The notes below the pieces were generated by a model, which did not search any database, was not told the origin of the DNA, and was given only the letters and a program-made list of their open reading frames with translations. The position numbers and the translations under genes are program-made. From Thermomicrobiales bacterium (GTDB lineage: Bacteria; Chloroflexota; Chloroflexia; Thermomicrobiales; UBA6265): a stretch of DNA of 64,000 nucleotides. Below are positions 22,784-31,910 of the stretch, in pieces (within the stretch, counting starts at the first letter, position 1; each line of letters begins with the position of its first letter). The stretch is taken from contig JAUJOZ010000002.1 of the NCBI GenBank assembly GCA_030447415.1, positions 1-64,000 on the forward strand. The letters are read 5' to 3'.

Positions 22784-23211
22784 GGATTCGTCCCGCTGAG
22801 GGCCGGGCACACCAAAAACCCCGCCGGGCCGAAACAGCCCCAGCCGGGTTCGCCATTCACTCCCCGCGCCGCCTCAGCGATCCGGGGGGACCGTGGCGAG
22901 GATCACAGTGCCCAGGGTGCTCCCACCCTACACCCGCCGCCGAATAAATTGCCCGTCCGGACGGCGGTGCGGCCACTTTGCCATTGTCCCCCGTACCGGG
23001 CCGCGTCCCGACCCCGCTTACCGCGGACCGAGCAATGGAACCGAGACGATCTGCCGGTGCGGCTACATGCCTGCACCAATGGCGGCAAGTCCTGAGGCTG
23101 GCCCGGTGCGCGGGCGACGAGCAGTGCGAGAAAAGCCTATGGAATCAACGATCCCTGGCCGATCCGTCGAGCGGTGGTGTCCTAGGACCCCTAGGACAGA
23201 TGCTTGCTGGG
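22784..23211. other. Intergenic region with a terminator-like hairpin
   Basis: No gene was recognised. GTCCTAGG (23179-23186) and CCTAGGAC (23190-23197) form a perfect 8-bp inverted repeat with a 3-base loop just past the stop of the redoxin gene (minus strand), so it may end that transcript. A 12-base palindrome CCGTCCGGACGG lies at 22953-22964. Confidence 0.4.
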
Positions 23212-23712
23212 TCAGCCGGGAACGAAGAACGGTACGTCCGCGTCCGCGTCGGTCACCAGCGGCGACGGCTCCACGTCGAGAGCGGCGGCAACGGCGGCGC
23301 CCAGCTCGTTGACCGGCTCTTTGAAGAACCCCATCGTCGTGAAGGCGACGGTGCCGTCAGGTTGCAGAAGGTAGACGGTGGGCGTGGCCGCGATGTCGAA
23401 CGCCTGGGAAACCGGGAAGCCTTCCGGTTCGATCAGGATTGGGTAGGCGAGCCCGTAGCGCCGGGCGAAGGAGCGCGTGATGTTGGCCGAGTCCTGCGAC
23501 ACGCCAAGCACAGTCAGCGGCGTGCCCGCGTGGCGCTGGCGTAACCGCTCCAGAAAGGGGAGCATCGTCTTGCTCGCCTGGCAGGAACTCTTATAAATGC
23601 CAAGCAGCACCGGCCCTCTGGCCAACGCGTCGGTAATGACGTGGGTTTGCCCTTCGGCATCGGCGAGCGGCTCGTCCAGCCGCGGTGCCTTCGCTCCGAC
23701 CTCGATCGTCAC
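23212..23712 (-). CDS. Thioredoxin-fold redoxin (AhpC/TSA-like)
   Basis: A 166-residue protein. GTG 23712 is chosen for GGGAGG nine bases upstream and because the domain begins at once (IEVGAKAPRLDEPLADAEG). It has a TlpA/AhpC fold: PVLLGIYKSSCQASKTMLPF with a single active-site Cys, TVLGVSQDSANITRSFARRY, PILIEPEGFPVSQAFDI, ATPTVYLLQPDGTVAF (cis-Pro). The lone cysteine suggests a one-Cys peroxidase-like or monothiol carrier function. There is no signal peptide. Confidence 0.8.
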   Translation of the reverse strand: MTIEVGAKAPRLDEPLADAEGQTHVITDALARGPVLLGIYKSSCQASKTMLPFLERLRQRHAGTPLTVLGVSQDSANITRSFARRYGLAYPILIEPEGFPVSQAFDIAATPTVYLLQPDGTVAFTTMGFFKEPVNELGAAVAAALDVEPSPLVTDADADVPFFVPG

Positions 23713-23977
23713 CCCGGTCCACCCTCCCGCCGCCCATACCGCGCGCACAGCCCGATGCTACCCAGCGAGGGACAGGCGCGCAAGTCGGACGCGGCGGGCC
23801 GTTCGCATCTGTTCCCGGCCCCCTGACGCGCGGCGCGCCCCTTAGCGCGGCACACGGTTGGGCGGCTGCCAATGGCCGGCTCTGGCAGTCCGATCAGGCC
23901 CGACATCGTCTCGGCCGACGCGGAACCTTTGCTGGTCGACCGCGGGCCCGCTTGTCCTCGCTGCTGCTCCACGGGTC

Positions 23978-25138
23978 TCAGTCGGCCGCCGCGGCCGCTT
24001 CCAGGCGCGCGAGGGCGCCGGCGAGATCGGCTTCGAGATCGGGGTAGTCCTCGATGCCAACAGACAGACGGATCAGATCGGTGCCGGCGAAGGGCCAGAC
24101 GAGACTGCCGCAATCCCCGAGGCTGACCGCGAGCGTGCACAGCTCCAGCGCGTTGAGGAAGGCGCGAAGAGCCGGGTCGCCGCCGCGCAGGGTGAAGGAG
24201 AGCATACCCCCGAAGCGGTCGCCGGTCTCGCCGACGAGGCGGCACGCGGTGTCATGCCCGGGATGGGTGGGCAGGCCGGGGTAATTCACGGAAGCGACCG
24301 CGGAATGAGCGGCGAGAAAGCGGGCCAGGCCAGCGGCGTTGGCGCTGTGCCGCTCCATCCGCAGCGGCAGGGTCTTGACCCCCGCAAGTAGCACCCAGGC
24401 AGCGAACGGGCTCATGGCCCCGCCAAGGCGCACCACCTTTGCCCTGATCGCGCTCACGAGCGCGCGCGGACCGCAGACCACGCCGCCCTGCACCTGCCCA
24501 TGGCCGGACAGATACTTGGTCGCGCTGTGGAGAACGAGGTCGGCGCCGTGCTCCGCGGGCCGCAGCAGCGCTGGAGACAGGAAGGTGTTGTCGACGACGA
24601 GCGGCACACCATGCCGGCGGGCGATGGCGGCGAGGGCGGCAAGGTCGGCGACACGCAGCGTGGGGTTGGAGAATGGCTCGACGTAGAGGGCGCGCGTATG
24701 CGGTGCGATCGCCGCCTCGACGGCCGCCACGTCGGTGAAGTCGACCATCGTCGCGCTGGCGCCATGGCAGGGCAGGTCCTGGCAGAGGAACCCTGCCGTC
24801 ACCTCATACACGTCGCTCGAGGCGACGAGATGCCCACCCCCCTGGACCAGGTGGAGGAGGGTCGCGCTGATGGCGGCCATGCCCGAGCCGGTGGCGACGG
24901 CATCCTCCGTCCCTTCGAGATCGGCCAGCTTCACCTCCAGGCAGCGGACCGTCGGGTTGCCGCGGGGGGTGTAGACGAAGTGGGGGGCGCTGCCGTCCCG
25001 CATCGCTTCCAGCTGCTCGTATGAGTGGAAGGCGTAGGTGACGTTTTGGTAGATCGGTACGCCGTGGGCGCCGGTGGTCGGGTCATGCCCCTCGCCGGCG
25101 TGGACGCTGCGGGTGCCGAAGCCGTGGCGAGGGAGCAT
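23978..25138 (-). CDS. Cys/Met metabolism PLP-dependent enzyme
   Basis: A 386-residue fold-type I enzyme of the cystathionine gamma-synthase/gamma-lyase group (also O-acylhomoserine sulfhydrylase and methionine gamma-lyase). Family features are FGTRSVHAGEGHDPTTGAHG at the N terminus, YTPRGNPTVRCLEVKLADLE, ATGSGMAAISATLLH, YVEPFSNPTLRVAD and VDNTFLSPALLRPAEHGADL. The PLP lysine lies in LHSATKYLSGHG, and the C-terminal FAGTDLIRLSVGIED closes the enzyme. It makes or cleaves thioether amino acids; the exact reaction cannot be read from motifs. It is monocistronic, with 122 bases before the next gene. Confidence 0.9.
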   Translation of the reverse strand: MLPRHGFGTRSVHAGEGHDPTTGAHGVPIYQNVTYAFHSYEQLEAMRDGSAPHFVYTPRGNPTVRCLEVKLADLEGTEDAVATGSGMAAISATLLHLVQGGGHLVASSDVYEVTAGFLCQDLPCHGASATMVDFTDVAAVEAAIAPHTRALYVEPFSNPTLRVADLAALAAIARRHGVPLVVDNTFLSPALLRPAEHGADLVLHSATKYLSGHGQVQGGVVCGPRALVSAIRAKVVRLGGAMSPFAAWVLLAGVKTLPLRMERHSANAAGLARFLAAHSAVASVNYPGLPTHPGHDTACRLVGETGDRFGGMLSFTLRGGDPALRAFLNALELCTLAVSLGDCGSLVWPFAGTDLIRLSVGIEDYPDLEADLAGALARLEAAAAAD

Positions 25139-25261
25139 ACCGTCCTCCGGGGTGGTGAGTTATGGGTGGCGCGTGTCAGACACCAGGTGTCAAGCGAGGC
25201 GGTCACCACTATAGCCGAGGCCGCGCTACGACCCGGGTGCGTTGGACGAGCATCACGGCGT

Positions 25262-26125
25262 TCATCGGGCGCTAGGCGGTTGGGGCTGGAGCGAGGGCGG
25301 GCGCTCGGCAACGAAGGCGTCGATCAGGCGGCGGGCGATGCTCAGGGGCGGTGGGATCTGTGGGAAGTGCTCCGGCGTGAACCAGCCGGCATCAGCGACC
25401 TCTCGCTCCTCTAGCCGCAGATCGCCCCCGGCGTAGGCGGCGGTGAAGCCGATCATCAGCGCGTGGGGATACGGCCACGGCTGGCTACCGAAGTAGCGGA
25501 TGTCCGTCAGCGTGAGGCCGACTTCCTCCACCGTTTCTCGCCGGACCGCTTCTTCTAGCGACTCCCCAGGCTCGACGAAACCGGCGACCAGTCCGTAGAA
25601 GCGTTCGGGGAAGCCCTGGCCGCGCACGAGGAGAATCTCCGGCCCCTCCGCCGCCTCTCGCCGAATGAGGACGATCACCGCCGGCGAGAGGCGCGGGTAA
25701 CTGGTGAGGCCGCAGCGAAGGCAGCGCTTAGCGCGTTCGCCCTCGACCGCCACGGTCGGTGCGCCGCAGCCACCGCAGAACTGGTGTGTGCGGTCCCACT
25801 CCACGATCTGCACTGCCCGGCCCGCCAGCGCGAATAGCGGCTCGGGTACCTGCCCATAGAGCCCGCGCAGCGGCCGGAAGCCCATCCCCGCGGGTGCCTC
25901 AGCGTCCGCCGCGGCCTCGGCCGACCAGCATTCTCGCCCGGCGAGGCTCCCCAAGTACTGCCATCGCACCGCCACCGGACCGGTGCCGGCATCCGCCCGT
26001 GTGGGCAGCTCCGCCGAGTCGGTCGCCTCGCGGACCAGGAGGTCCCGGTCTCGGAACACGAACCACCAGGCGTCGCCGGACGGCTCGCCGGGCGGGTCGA
26101 CCGCCGGAACGAAGGTCGAGTCCAT
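25262..26125 (-). CDS. nudC: NADH pyrophosphatase/RNA deNADding Nudix hydrolase NudC
   Basis: A 287-residue protein, the normal NudC length. ATG 26125 has AAGGAG upstream. In order it has an N-terminal NudC-type domain, a zinc ribbon (CGGCGAPT ... CLRCG) and a Nudix box. The box, GFVEPGESLEEAVRRETVEE continued by VGL, matches the GX5EX7REUXEEXGU consensus. The NudC signature SQPWPYPHALM follows. It hydrolyses NAD(H) to NMN and AMP, and removes NAD caps from RNA in studied species. No operon partner is evident. Confidence 0.93.
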   Translation of the reverse strand: MDSTFVPAVDPPGEPSGDAWWFVFRDRDLLVREATDSAELPTRADAGTGPVAVRWQYLGSLAGRECWSAEAAADAEAPAGMGFRPLRGLYGQVPEPLFALAGRAVQIVEWDRTHQFCGGCGAPTVAVEGERAKRCLRCGLTSYPRLSPAVIVLIRREAAEGPEILLVRGQGFPERFYGLVAGFVEPGESLEEAVRRETVEEVGLTLTDIRYFGSQPWPYPHALMIGFTAAYAGGDLRLEEREVADAGWFTPEHFPQIPPPLSIARRLIDAFVAERPPSLQPQPPSAR

Positions 26126-26512
26126 ATCGCTCCTTGACGCCGTCGGCGAGATTACCAGGGACGTGCCCTTCGTTATGCTCACCGAGCGTCACGCGGATGA
26201 CCAGGCGGTCCAGATCGGTGCGGCACGGCACGCGCAGTCGTTCGAGAAGGTGTGGATGGTTGGCTATCTCCCACCCCAAGAGCCGGTCCTCGCTTTCACG
26301 GAGGCGACTCGGTGGACGAGCCGGCCGCAGCGTCGGCGTAGACGATCAACGTCGTCTTCATTCGATCCGCGTGGAAGGGACTCATGCACGTTGCGCTGAT
26401 GCCGAAGCTAGCACGAGCGTCAGAACTGGCGGACCCGACGCCGCCTCGTGGTGGGCACGTCCTGCGTCCACGCCCGGAACGGCCGAACCCGCCCGTCGGA
26501 GCCGCGCGGTCC
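26126..26512. other. Intergenic region, no gene supported
   Basis: Open frames exist on both strands at about 26150-26400, but they are mirror images of each other and neither has a ribosome binding site or recognisable domain. Confidence 0.4.
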
Positions 26513-28030
26513 TCAGCTCCCAGTGGTGGGCATCTCACCGCGGCGCAGGCGCTCCCCGATGTCGGTGATGGCCTCCTGAAGCAGCGTAACGTCCGCAGCG
26601 CTGGTGGCCCAGTTGTCGAATGCGGTGCGGATGGCGGCGTGGCCACCCCAAACCGTGCCGGTGACAAAGGCGCGGCCGTCGGCTTGGAGACCGGCGACGG
26701 CGGCGCGGTTGAGGGCATCGGCCGCCGCCGGGTCGAGCCCGGCAGGCGCGTAGCGGAAGCAGACGATGTTGAGGGACGCGGGCGCCAGCAACTCCATTTC
26801 GGGCGTCGCCTCTACCCAGCCGGCGAAGGCGGCGGCGTTGGCGAGGCAGCGCTCGACCAGCGCTCGGTAGCCCTGGCGGCCGGCGGCCTTCAGAGCGCAC
26901 CAGGCGGCCAGGCCTCGGAACCGGCGCGACATTTCCGGCACGTGGGTCAGCGGATCCCACCCGGCATCGGCGTCGGACGCCAGGTACGCGGCGCCCGTTG
27001 TGAAGGCGGCGCGTAACGCCGTGGCGTCGCGGACGAAGGCGAAGCCGCAGTCATACGGCACGTTCAGCCACTTGTGGCCGTCGGCGGCGACGGAGTTGGC
27101 GCGCTCGATGCCGCGCACGAGGTGGGCGTGGGTGGGAGCGAGCGCGGCGAACAGGCCGAACGCGCCGTCGACGTGGAGCCAGGTGCCGGCCGGGTGCCGG
27201 GCGCAGCGCTCGGCGATGGCCTCCAGCGGGTCGAAGGCGCCCGTGTTGACCTCCCCCGCGTTGGCGACCACGATGACGGGTCCATCCGTGTGCCGCAACG
27301 CCGCGTCGAGGGCGTCGAGGTCCACCGCGCCATCGGCTGCCGGGAGCTTGCGGACGCCGTTCCGACCGAAGCCGAGGGTGGACAGCGCCTTGACCGCGCT
27401 GGCGTGGATCTCAGTGCTGGACAGGATAGGGATCGGGGGACGTCCGGCGAGGCCGTCCGTCGCCGCGTCAAACCCCAGGCGCTCCCCTGCCCACTGGCGG
27501 GCGGCGGTGAGGCCGATCAGGTTGGCCATCGTCGCGCCGCTGGTCAAGGCACCGACCCACTCGGTGGGAAGACCGAAGAGTTCCCGGAGCCAGCGGAGGA
27601 CCGTCAGCTCGGTCTGGGCTGCGGCTGGGCTGCTGAGCCACAGGCCGGCGTTCTGGTCGATCGCCGAGGCAAGCCAGTCCCCGCCCAGGGCGGCGGGGGT
27701 GCTGCCGCCGTTGACGAAGCCGAAAAAGCGCGGCCCGGCCGAGGCGACGATGCCGGGCTCGGCGCGCGCCAGCCATTCCTCCAGCGCCGCAGTCGGGTCG
27801 GTGCCGCCTTCCGGCAACGGCTCGTCAAGCAACGCGGCCATCTCCGTCGCGCTGGGACGCCGGCTGACCGGTCGGGTGGCAAGACTCGCAAGGTACTCGG
27901 CGGCCAGCTCAAATGCGCACTCCAGGACGGGCCGGAAGGTCGCGAAGGGGTCGACGGATGGTCCGTCGGTGGCCGGCCGCTCGCCGGAGGCCGCAGTGTC
28001 GACTGCTGGCGGGAGGGGTGACACGGTCAT
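26513..28030 (-). CDS. PLP-dependent group II amino-acid decarboxylase-like enzyme
   Basis: A 505-residue protein. ATG 28030 has a perfect GGAGGT upstream; the extension to 28159 is shadow. It is a fold-type I decarboxylase (aromatic amino acid, glutamate or tyrosine type): FFGFVNGGSTPAALGGDWLA near residue 105, TSGATMANLIGLTAARQ, VANAGEVNTGAFDPL and LHVDGAFGLFAAL. The PLP lysine lies in SVAADGHKWLNVPYDCG. It removes CO2 from an amino acid whose identity cannot be read off, or is a related aldehyde synthase. It is followed by a PIG-L deacetylase on the same strand and upstream of no obvious operon partner. Confidence 0.88.
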   Translation of the reverse strand: MTVSPLPPAVDTAASGERPATDGPSVDPFATFRPVLECAFELAAEYLASLATRPVSRRPSATEMAALLDEPLPEGGTDPTAALEEWLARAEPGIVASAGPRFFGFVNGGSTPAALGGDWLASAIDQNAGLWLSSPAAAQTELTVLRWLRELFGLPTEWVGALTSGATMANLIGLTAARQWAGERLGFDAATDGLAGRPPIPILSSTEIHASAVKALSTLGFGRNGVRKLPAADGAVDLDALDAALRHTDGPVIVVANAGEVNTGAFDPLEAIAERCARHPAGTWLHVDGAFGLFAALAPTHAHLVRGIERANSVAADGHKWLNVPYDCGFAFVRDATALRAAFTTGAAYLASDADAGWDPLTHVPEMSRRFRGLAAWCALKAAGRQGYRALVERCLANAAAFAGWVEATPEMELLAPASLNIVCFRYAPAGLDPAAADALNRAAVAGLQADGRAFVTGTVWGGHAAIRTAFDNWATSAADVTLLQEAITDIGERLRRGEMPTTGS

Positions 28031-28314
28031 GGAAGACCTCCGAACGATGAGAAATGGCCGCCCCGCCGGCGGCACGGCGTCCAGGGCGGAGATGGGCGAA
28101 GCTGACGGCAGCGTACCGGTCGGCGCGGCGTCCGACAACGGCGGCGCTCCCGGCCCCAATCTCCGAGCGAACGCGCGGCACGGACACGATCGCGGTGGCG
28201 GGCCCAGGCCCCGCGCAGCGGAGGACAGCGCCTAGCGTCCCGAGCCGGGATCCTGGGGTGACGGGGCGCAGAGGCGGCGGGTCCGAATGATCGCCGATGG
28301 CAGAGCGACATCCT

Positions 28315-29025
28315 TCAGTCAAGGCGGAGGACGACGAAGGCCTCCGCCAGCGAGAGGCCGACCGGGGCGGCGAGGGCGGTGGCGCGTGCTCGCCAGCTCT
28401 CGCCGAGAGCGGCGGGGTCAGGGGTCTGGCTGACGTGCGCCAAACGGGCGGCGATTTTGCGGTCGAAGGTGGAGGCGATGTCGACGACGGCGTCGGCACC
28501 GGCGCTGGCGAAGAGCCAGACCTCACGGACGGCGTGGGGAGCCAGCCCGCCTCGAACCTGCTCCGGGAAGGCGAGGCGGTCCCGGGCGAGCGGGTAGACG
28601 GCGTCGAGCGCGGCCCGGCCGACGACGCGGTGGTCGCGGTGGCTCAGGTAGGGAGGCCACGGCTGCTCGGGGTCGTGTGTGAACAGGACATCGGGGCGCC
28701 AGCGTCGGATCCAGGAGACGAGTTCGCGTCGCAGAGCGCCGGTCTCCTCGACCTCACCGTCGGGCAATCGCAGGAAGGCCACCTCGGTCAGTCCCAGCCG
28801 GGCCGCCGCCTCCGTTGCTTCCCGCTCGCGCCGGGTCCCGACCGCGGCCGGCTCCGCCTCCGGGTCATCCGAGCCCTTCTCGCCGGACGTGACCAGGAGG
28901 AGCCGGACCGTGGCGCCACCGTCGACGGCGCGCGCGAGGGTGCCCGCGCACCAGCTTTCGACGTCGTCCGGGTGCGCCGCGATCGCCACGACCGGGACGG
29001 AACCGGGGGGGTCGATGATCCGCAT
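28315..29025 (-). CDS. PIG-L family deacetylase, BshB-like
   Basis: A 236-residue metal-dependent N-deacetylase of the LmbE/PIG-L family. It has AAHPDDVESWCAGTLARAV (residues 16-34), RREREATEAAARLGLTEVAF, LRLPDGEV and LFTHDPEQPWPPYLSHRDHR. This shorter type is typical of BshB-like enzymes of bacillithiol synthesis and of small glycan deacetylases. It is the second such gene in the window. It lies 54 bases downstream of the amidase on the same strand and may share its transcript. Confidence 0.87.
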   Translation of the reverse strand: MRIIDPPGSVPVVAIAAHPDDVESWCAGTLARAVDGGATVRLLLVTSGEKGSDDPEAEPAAVGTRREREATEAAARLGLTEVAFLRLPDGEVEETGALRRELVSWIRRWRPDVLFTHDPEQPWPPYLSHRDHRVVGRAALDAVYPLARDRLAFPEQVRGGLAPHAVREVWLFASAGADAVVDIASTFDRKIAARLAHVSQTPDPAALGESWRARATALAAPVGLSLAEAFVVLRLD

Positions 29026-29079
29026 CCGGCGCTCCTTGGCAGGTTGTCGGCTTGCGCGCTCTGCCGTCCGGACTTCGCG

Positions 29080-30495
29080 TCAGTCGAGGTCGGGTCGGTG
29101 GTGCGCCCAGGGAGCGATGGCCTCGAAGGCCGCCGCCGCCCGCAGGACGGTCGCGTCGTCGCGCCAGCGCCCGACGATCTGAAGACCGCCGACCGGGAGA
29201 CCGTCGGGGCCGAAACCGCATGGAACGGAACACGCGGGTTGGCCCGTTAGATTAAAGGGGTAGGTAAACGGGGTCCAGCTCAGGTAATCGGTCGGCACGC
29301 CTGCGACCTGCCCCGGCTGGTCTGCACCTGCGGCGAAGGCGGTGAGGGGCAGTGTCGGGGTGAGGAGCAGGTCGAAGCGTTCCATGAAGCCACACATCGC
29401 CTGGTAGTACGCCTCCCGTCGGATCCGGGCCGCCGCGACCTCGGCCCCGGTGAGATGCCGGGCGCGCTCGATGACCTCCAGTCGACCCGGATCGAGCCGG
29501 TCGCGGACGGCGTCGAGATCGCCCCGCTCCAGGTGGAAGCCGGCCTGAGCGCTGGCCCAGATAGCGTCGACAATCGGCCAGGGATCGGGCAAGCCGGGGT
29601 TCGCTTCCTCCACCGCGCAGCCAAGGTCGGCAAAGCGACGGGCGGCGACGGTTGTCAGCTCGCGCACCGCCGGCTCGACCGGTGCGTAGCCGAGGTCGGG
29701 CGACCAGGCGACGCGCAGGCCGGAGACGCCGCCTTCGATCGCCGTGAGGTGGTCGACGCCACTCGACCAGGAGAGGCGGTCGCGCACGTCGGCGCCGGCA
29801 ACGACGTCGAGCAGGAGGGCCGCGTCGCGCACCGTGCGGGTCATCGGTCCCGGATGGCTGAGGTCACCGGTGGCGCTGGGCGGGTAATTGGGCACGAGAC
29901 CGAAGGAGGGCTTGAGGCCGACGATGCCGCAGAAGCCGGCCGGGATGCGGATCGAGCCGGCGCCGTCGCCCCCCTGGGCGAGGGGGCCGAGGCCGGCGGC
30001 GACCGCGGCCGCCGCCCCGCCGCTCGAGCCGCCGGCGGTCCGCCCGTGACGCCAGGGATTCTGGGTCGAGCCGACAAGGCGATTGCTGGTCTCGCCCTTC
30101 CAGCCGAGCTCCGGGGTGTTGGTCTTGCCAAGCATCACCGCACCGGCGGCGTAGACCCGTTCGACGAACGGCGCGTCGAAGTCCGGCTCCCAATCCGGAT
30201 CGAGGAGCGAGCCGCGGGTGGTGCGGATCCCCTTTGTCGGTGTCAGATCCTTGATCGAGATCGGGATGCCGGCGAGCCGCCCGGGTGAGCCGCCGGCTGC
30301 GTAGGCTCGCTCCGCCTGCCGTGCCTGCTCAATCGCCAGCTCCGGCGTCACGGTGACGAAGGCGGTGAGCGCGGGATTGAGCCGCTCGATCCGGGCAAGG
30401 ATCGCCTCGGTCACCGCGACCGGGGAAAGCTCCCGCCGCCGGTAGTGCTCGCGCAGCTCGACCGCCGAAAGGTGGCAAATGTCATCGTTTTCCAT
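29080..30495 (-). CDS. Amidase-signature hydrolase
   Basis: A 471-residue amidase, the normal length. ATG 30495 has GGGGGA upstream. The amidase-signature Ser-cisSer-Lys triad is visible: Lys82 in GIPISIKDL, Ser157 in [18 protein letters not shown] and Ser181 in [12 protein letters not shown]. It hydrolyses amides (GatA-like fold, but without GatB/C partners nearby it is likely a stand-alone amidase). The C terminus [19 protein letters not shown] is the family's closing motif. Confidence 0.9.
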   Translation of the reverse strand: MENDDICHLSAVELREHYRRRELSPVAVTEAILARIERLNPALTAFVTVTPELAIEQARQAERAYAAGGSPGRLAGIPISIKDLTPTKGIRTTRGSLLDPDWEPDFDAPFVERVYAAGAVMLGKTNTPELGWKGETSNRLVGSTQNPWRHGRTAGGSSGGAAAAVAAGLGPLAQGGDGAGSIRIPAGFCGIVGLKPSFGLVPNYPPSATGDLSHPGPMTRTVRDAALLLDVVAGADVRDRLSWSSGVDHLTAIEGGVSGLRVAWSPDLGYAPVEPAVRELTTVAARRFADLGCAVEEANPGLPDPWPIVDAIWASAQAGFHLERGDLDAVRDRLDPGRLEVIERARHLTGAEVAAARIRREAYYQAMCGFMERFDLLLTPTLPLTAFAAGADQPGQVAGVPTDYLSWTPFTYPFNLTGQPACSVPCGFGPDGLPVGGLQIVGRWRDDATVLRAAAAFEAIAPWAHHRPDLD

Positions 30496-30640
30496 CGTTA
30501 TCCCCCTCGTCGTTCGCGGCTCACCCGGCGCCACGGTAGCAGAGCCACGGCCGGGTCGCGAGTTGACATCGCCGACAATAGCGGGATCCTTCCGGGAGCC
30601 GGCGGTCGGTTCGGCGTCGGTCCGATTCAGGATGGTTGAG

Positions 30641-31465
30641 ATGGATCACCACATCTGCGTCACATGCGGCACGCAATACCCCGCGAGCCCGGCGCCGCCC
30701 GCGCATTGCCCGATCTGTGAGGACGACCGCCAGTACGTCGGCCGCGATGGTCAGCGCTGGACAACACTGACCGCAATGCGCGAGCGGCACCGCAACGCGT
30801 TTCGCGCGGTCGATCCCGGGGTGACCGGAATCGCCACCGAGCCCGGCTTCGCCATTGGTCAGCAGGCGCACCTGATCGAGACCCCGGCTGGCAACCTCCT
30901 CTGGGACTGCATCAGCTTCATCGACGACCAGACGGTGGCGGAGGTGGAGCGACGAGGCGGGGTGGCGGCGATCGCCATTTCCCATCCGCACTTCTACAGC
31001 AGCATGGTCGAGTCGAGCCGCACCTTTGGGGACGTGCCGATCCACCTCCACGCCGACAACCGGCCGTGGGTCATACGCCCAGACGACGCGATCCGGTTTT
31101 GGGAGGGCGAGGCTCTGGAGGTCCTGCCGGGTGCAGGTCTGACGCTGGTGCGGTGCGGCGGTCACTTTCCCGGGAGCACCGTTCTGCATTGGGCAGATGG
31201 TGCGGGAGGGCAGGACGCGCTCTTTACGGCCGATACCATCATGGTGGTGAGTGATCAGCGCTGGGTCAGCTTCATGTACTCCTACCCCAACCTGATCCCG
31301 CTGGACGCGCCGGCGGTGCGCCGGATCGTCGCCAGCGTCGAGCCCTACCCGTTCGATCGCCTCCACAGCGCCTGGCACGGCAGCGTCGTCGCCGAGGATG
31401 CAAAGGGGGCGGTGCGGCGTTCTGCGGAGCGCTACGTGGCCCGCATTGGGGCGTCCAGCGGGTGA
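30641..31465 (+). CDS. Metallo-beta-lactamase-fold hydrolase with N-terminal zinc ribbon
   Basis: A 274-residue protein. ATG 30641 is preferred (AGGA at 30629-30632); ATG 30632 is possible. A rubredoxin-like zinc ribbon opens it (CVTCGTQYPASPAPPAHCPIC, residues 5-25). An MBL-type domain follows, with HPHFYSSMVE as the metal-binding His motif region, LHADNRPWVI and VRCGGHFPGSTVLHW. It would act on an ester, thioester or glyoxalase-type substrate; the natural substrate is unknown. The classical HxHxDH motif is modified, since the segment reads ISHPHFYSSM. It is oriented away from the amidase. Confidence 0.8.
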   Translation: MDHHICVTCGTQYPASPAPPAHCPICEDDRQYVGRDGQRWTTLTAMRERHRNAFRAVDPGVTGIATEPGFAIGQQAHLIETPAGNLLWDCISFIDDQTVAEVERRGGVAAIAISHPHFYSSMVESSRTFGDVPIHLHADNRPWVIRPDDAIRFWEGEALEVLPGAGLTLVRCGGHFPGSTVLHWADGAGGQDALFTADTIMVVSDQRWVSFMYSYPNLIPLDAPAVRRIVASVEPYPFDRLHSAWHGSVVAEDAKGAVRRSAERYVARIGASSG

Positions 31466-31727
31466 CCGGTCGCTGAGGTTTCCGCGCACCTGGACGCAGA
31501 ACGCCGCCGACGCGATGGCGGCGACGCTCGGTGAAGTAGCCCCGGAAGAAACGGGGTATCGCCGGAAATGCCAGCGGGCTGTCGGCGCGGTCCGGCCATC
31601 TGCGCCCGTGACCTCATCCGGGAACACAATTTGGCACGACCAAGGGTCTCCTCAGGGGAGGCCCCAGGAGGCGAGCAGCCGGTGGTGTGGGCCGTTGGTC
31701 GTCGCTGCGGCGGTCGGGGCTCTCGCG

Positions 31728-31832
31728 TTACCTTGACTTTTTCGACGTTCCGGACCCGCCGGAACCGCCGCTGCTGCCGGACCGTCGGAACATGCCGCTA
31801 ATCCTCGCAAACAAGGAGCGCAGGACTTGCAC
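31728..31832 (-). CDS. Small ORF, 34-residue protein with Gly-Ser tail (tentative)
   Basis: GTG 31832 is preceded at five bases by GGAGGGG, a strong ribosome binding site. The product begins MQVLRSLFARISGMFRRS, a plausible basic amphipathic helix, then has a Gly/Ser-rich stretch and ends KKSR at TAA. It is too short for usual gene calling. It sits 105 bases downstream of the YfhO-type gene. Support is the ribosome binding site and amphipathic pattern only. Confidence 0.35.
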   Translation of the reverse strand: MQVLRSLFARISGMFRRSGSSGGSGGSGTSKKSR

Positions 31833-31910
31833 GATACCCCTCCTGGCGACACTGTGGCCGAGCCGCGCCGGTAGTCCATTCCCTGGGTTGAGCCTACGGT
31901 AGCGCGAGCC

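Noticed and set aside
27000..28235. Plus-strand frames of over 300 residues opposite the PLP decarboxylase
   Set aside because: Antisense shadows; the minus strand has the catalytic lysine motif and a perfect ribosome binding site.
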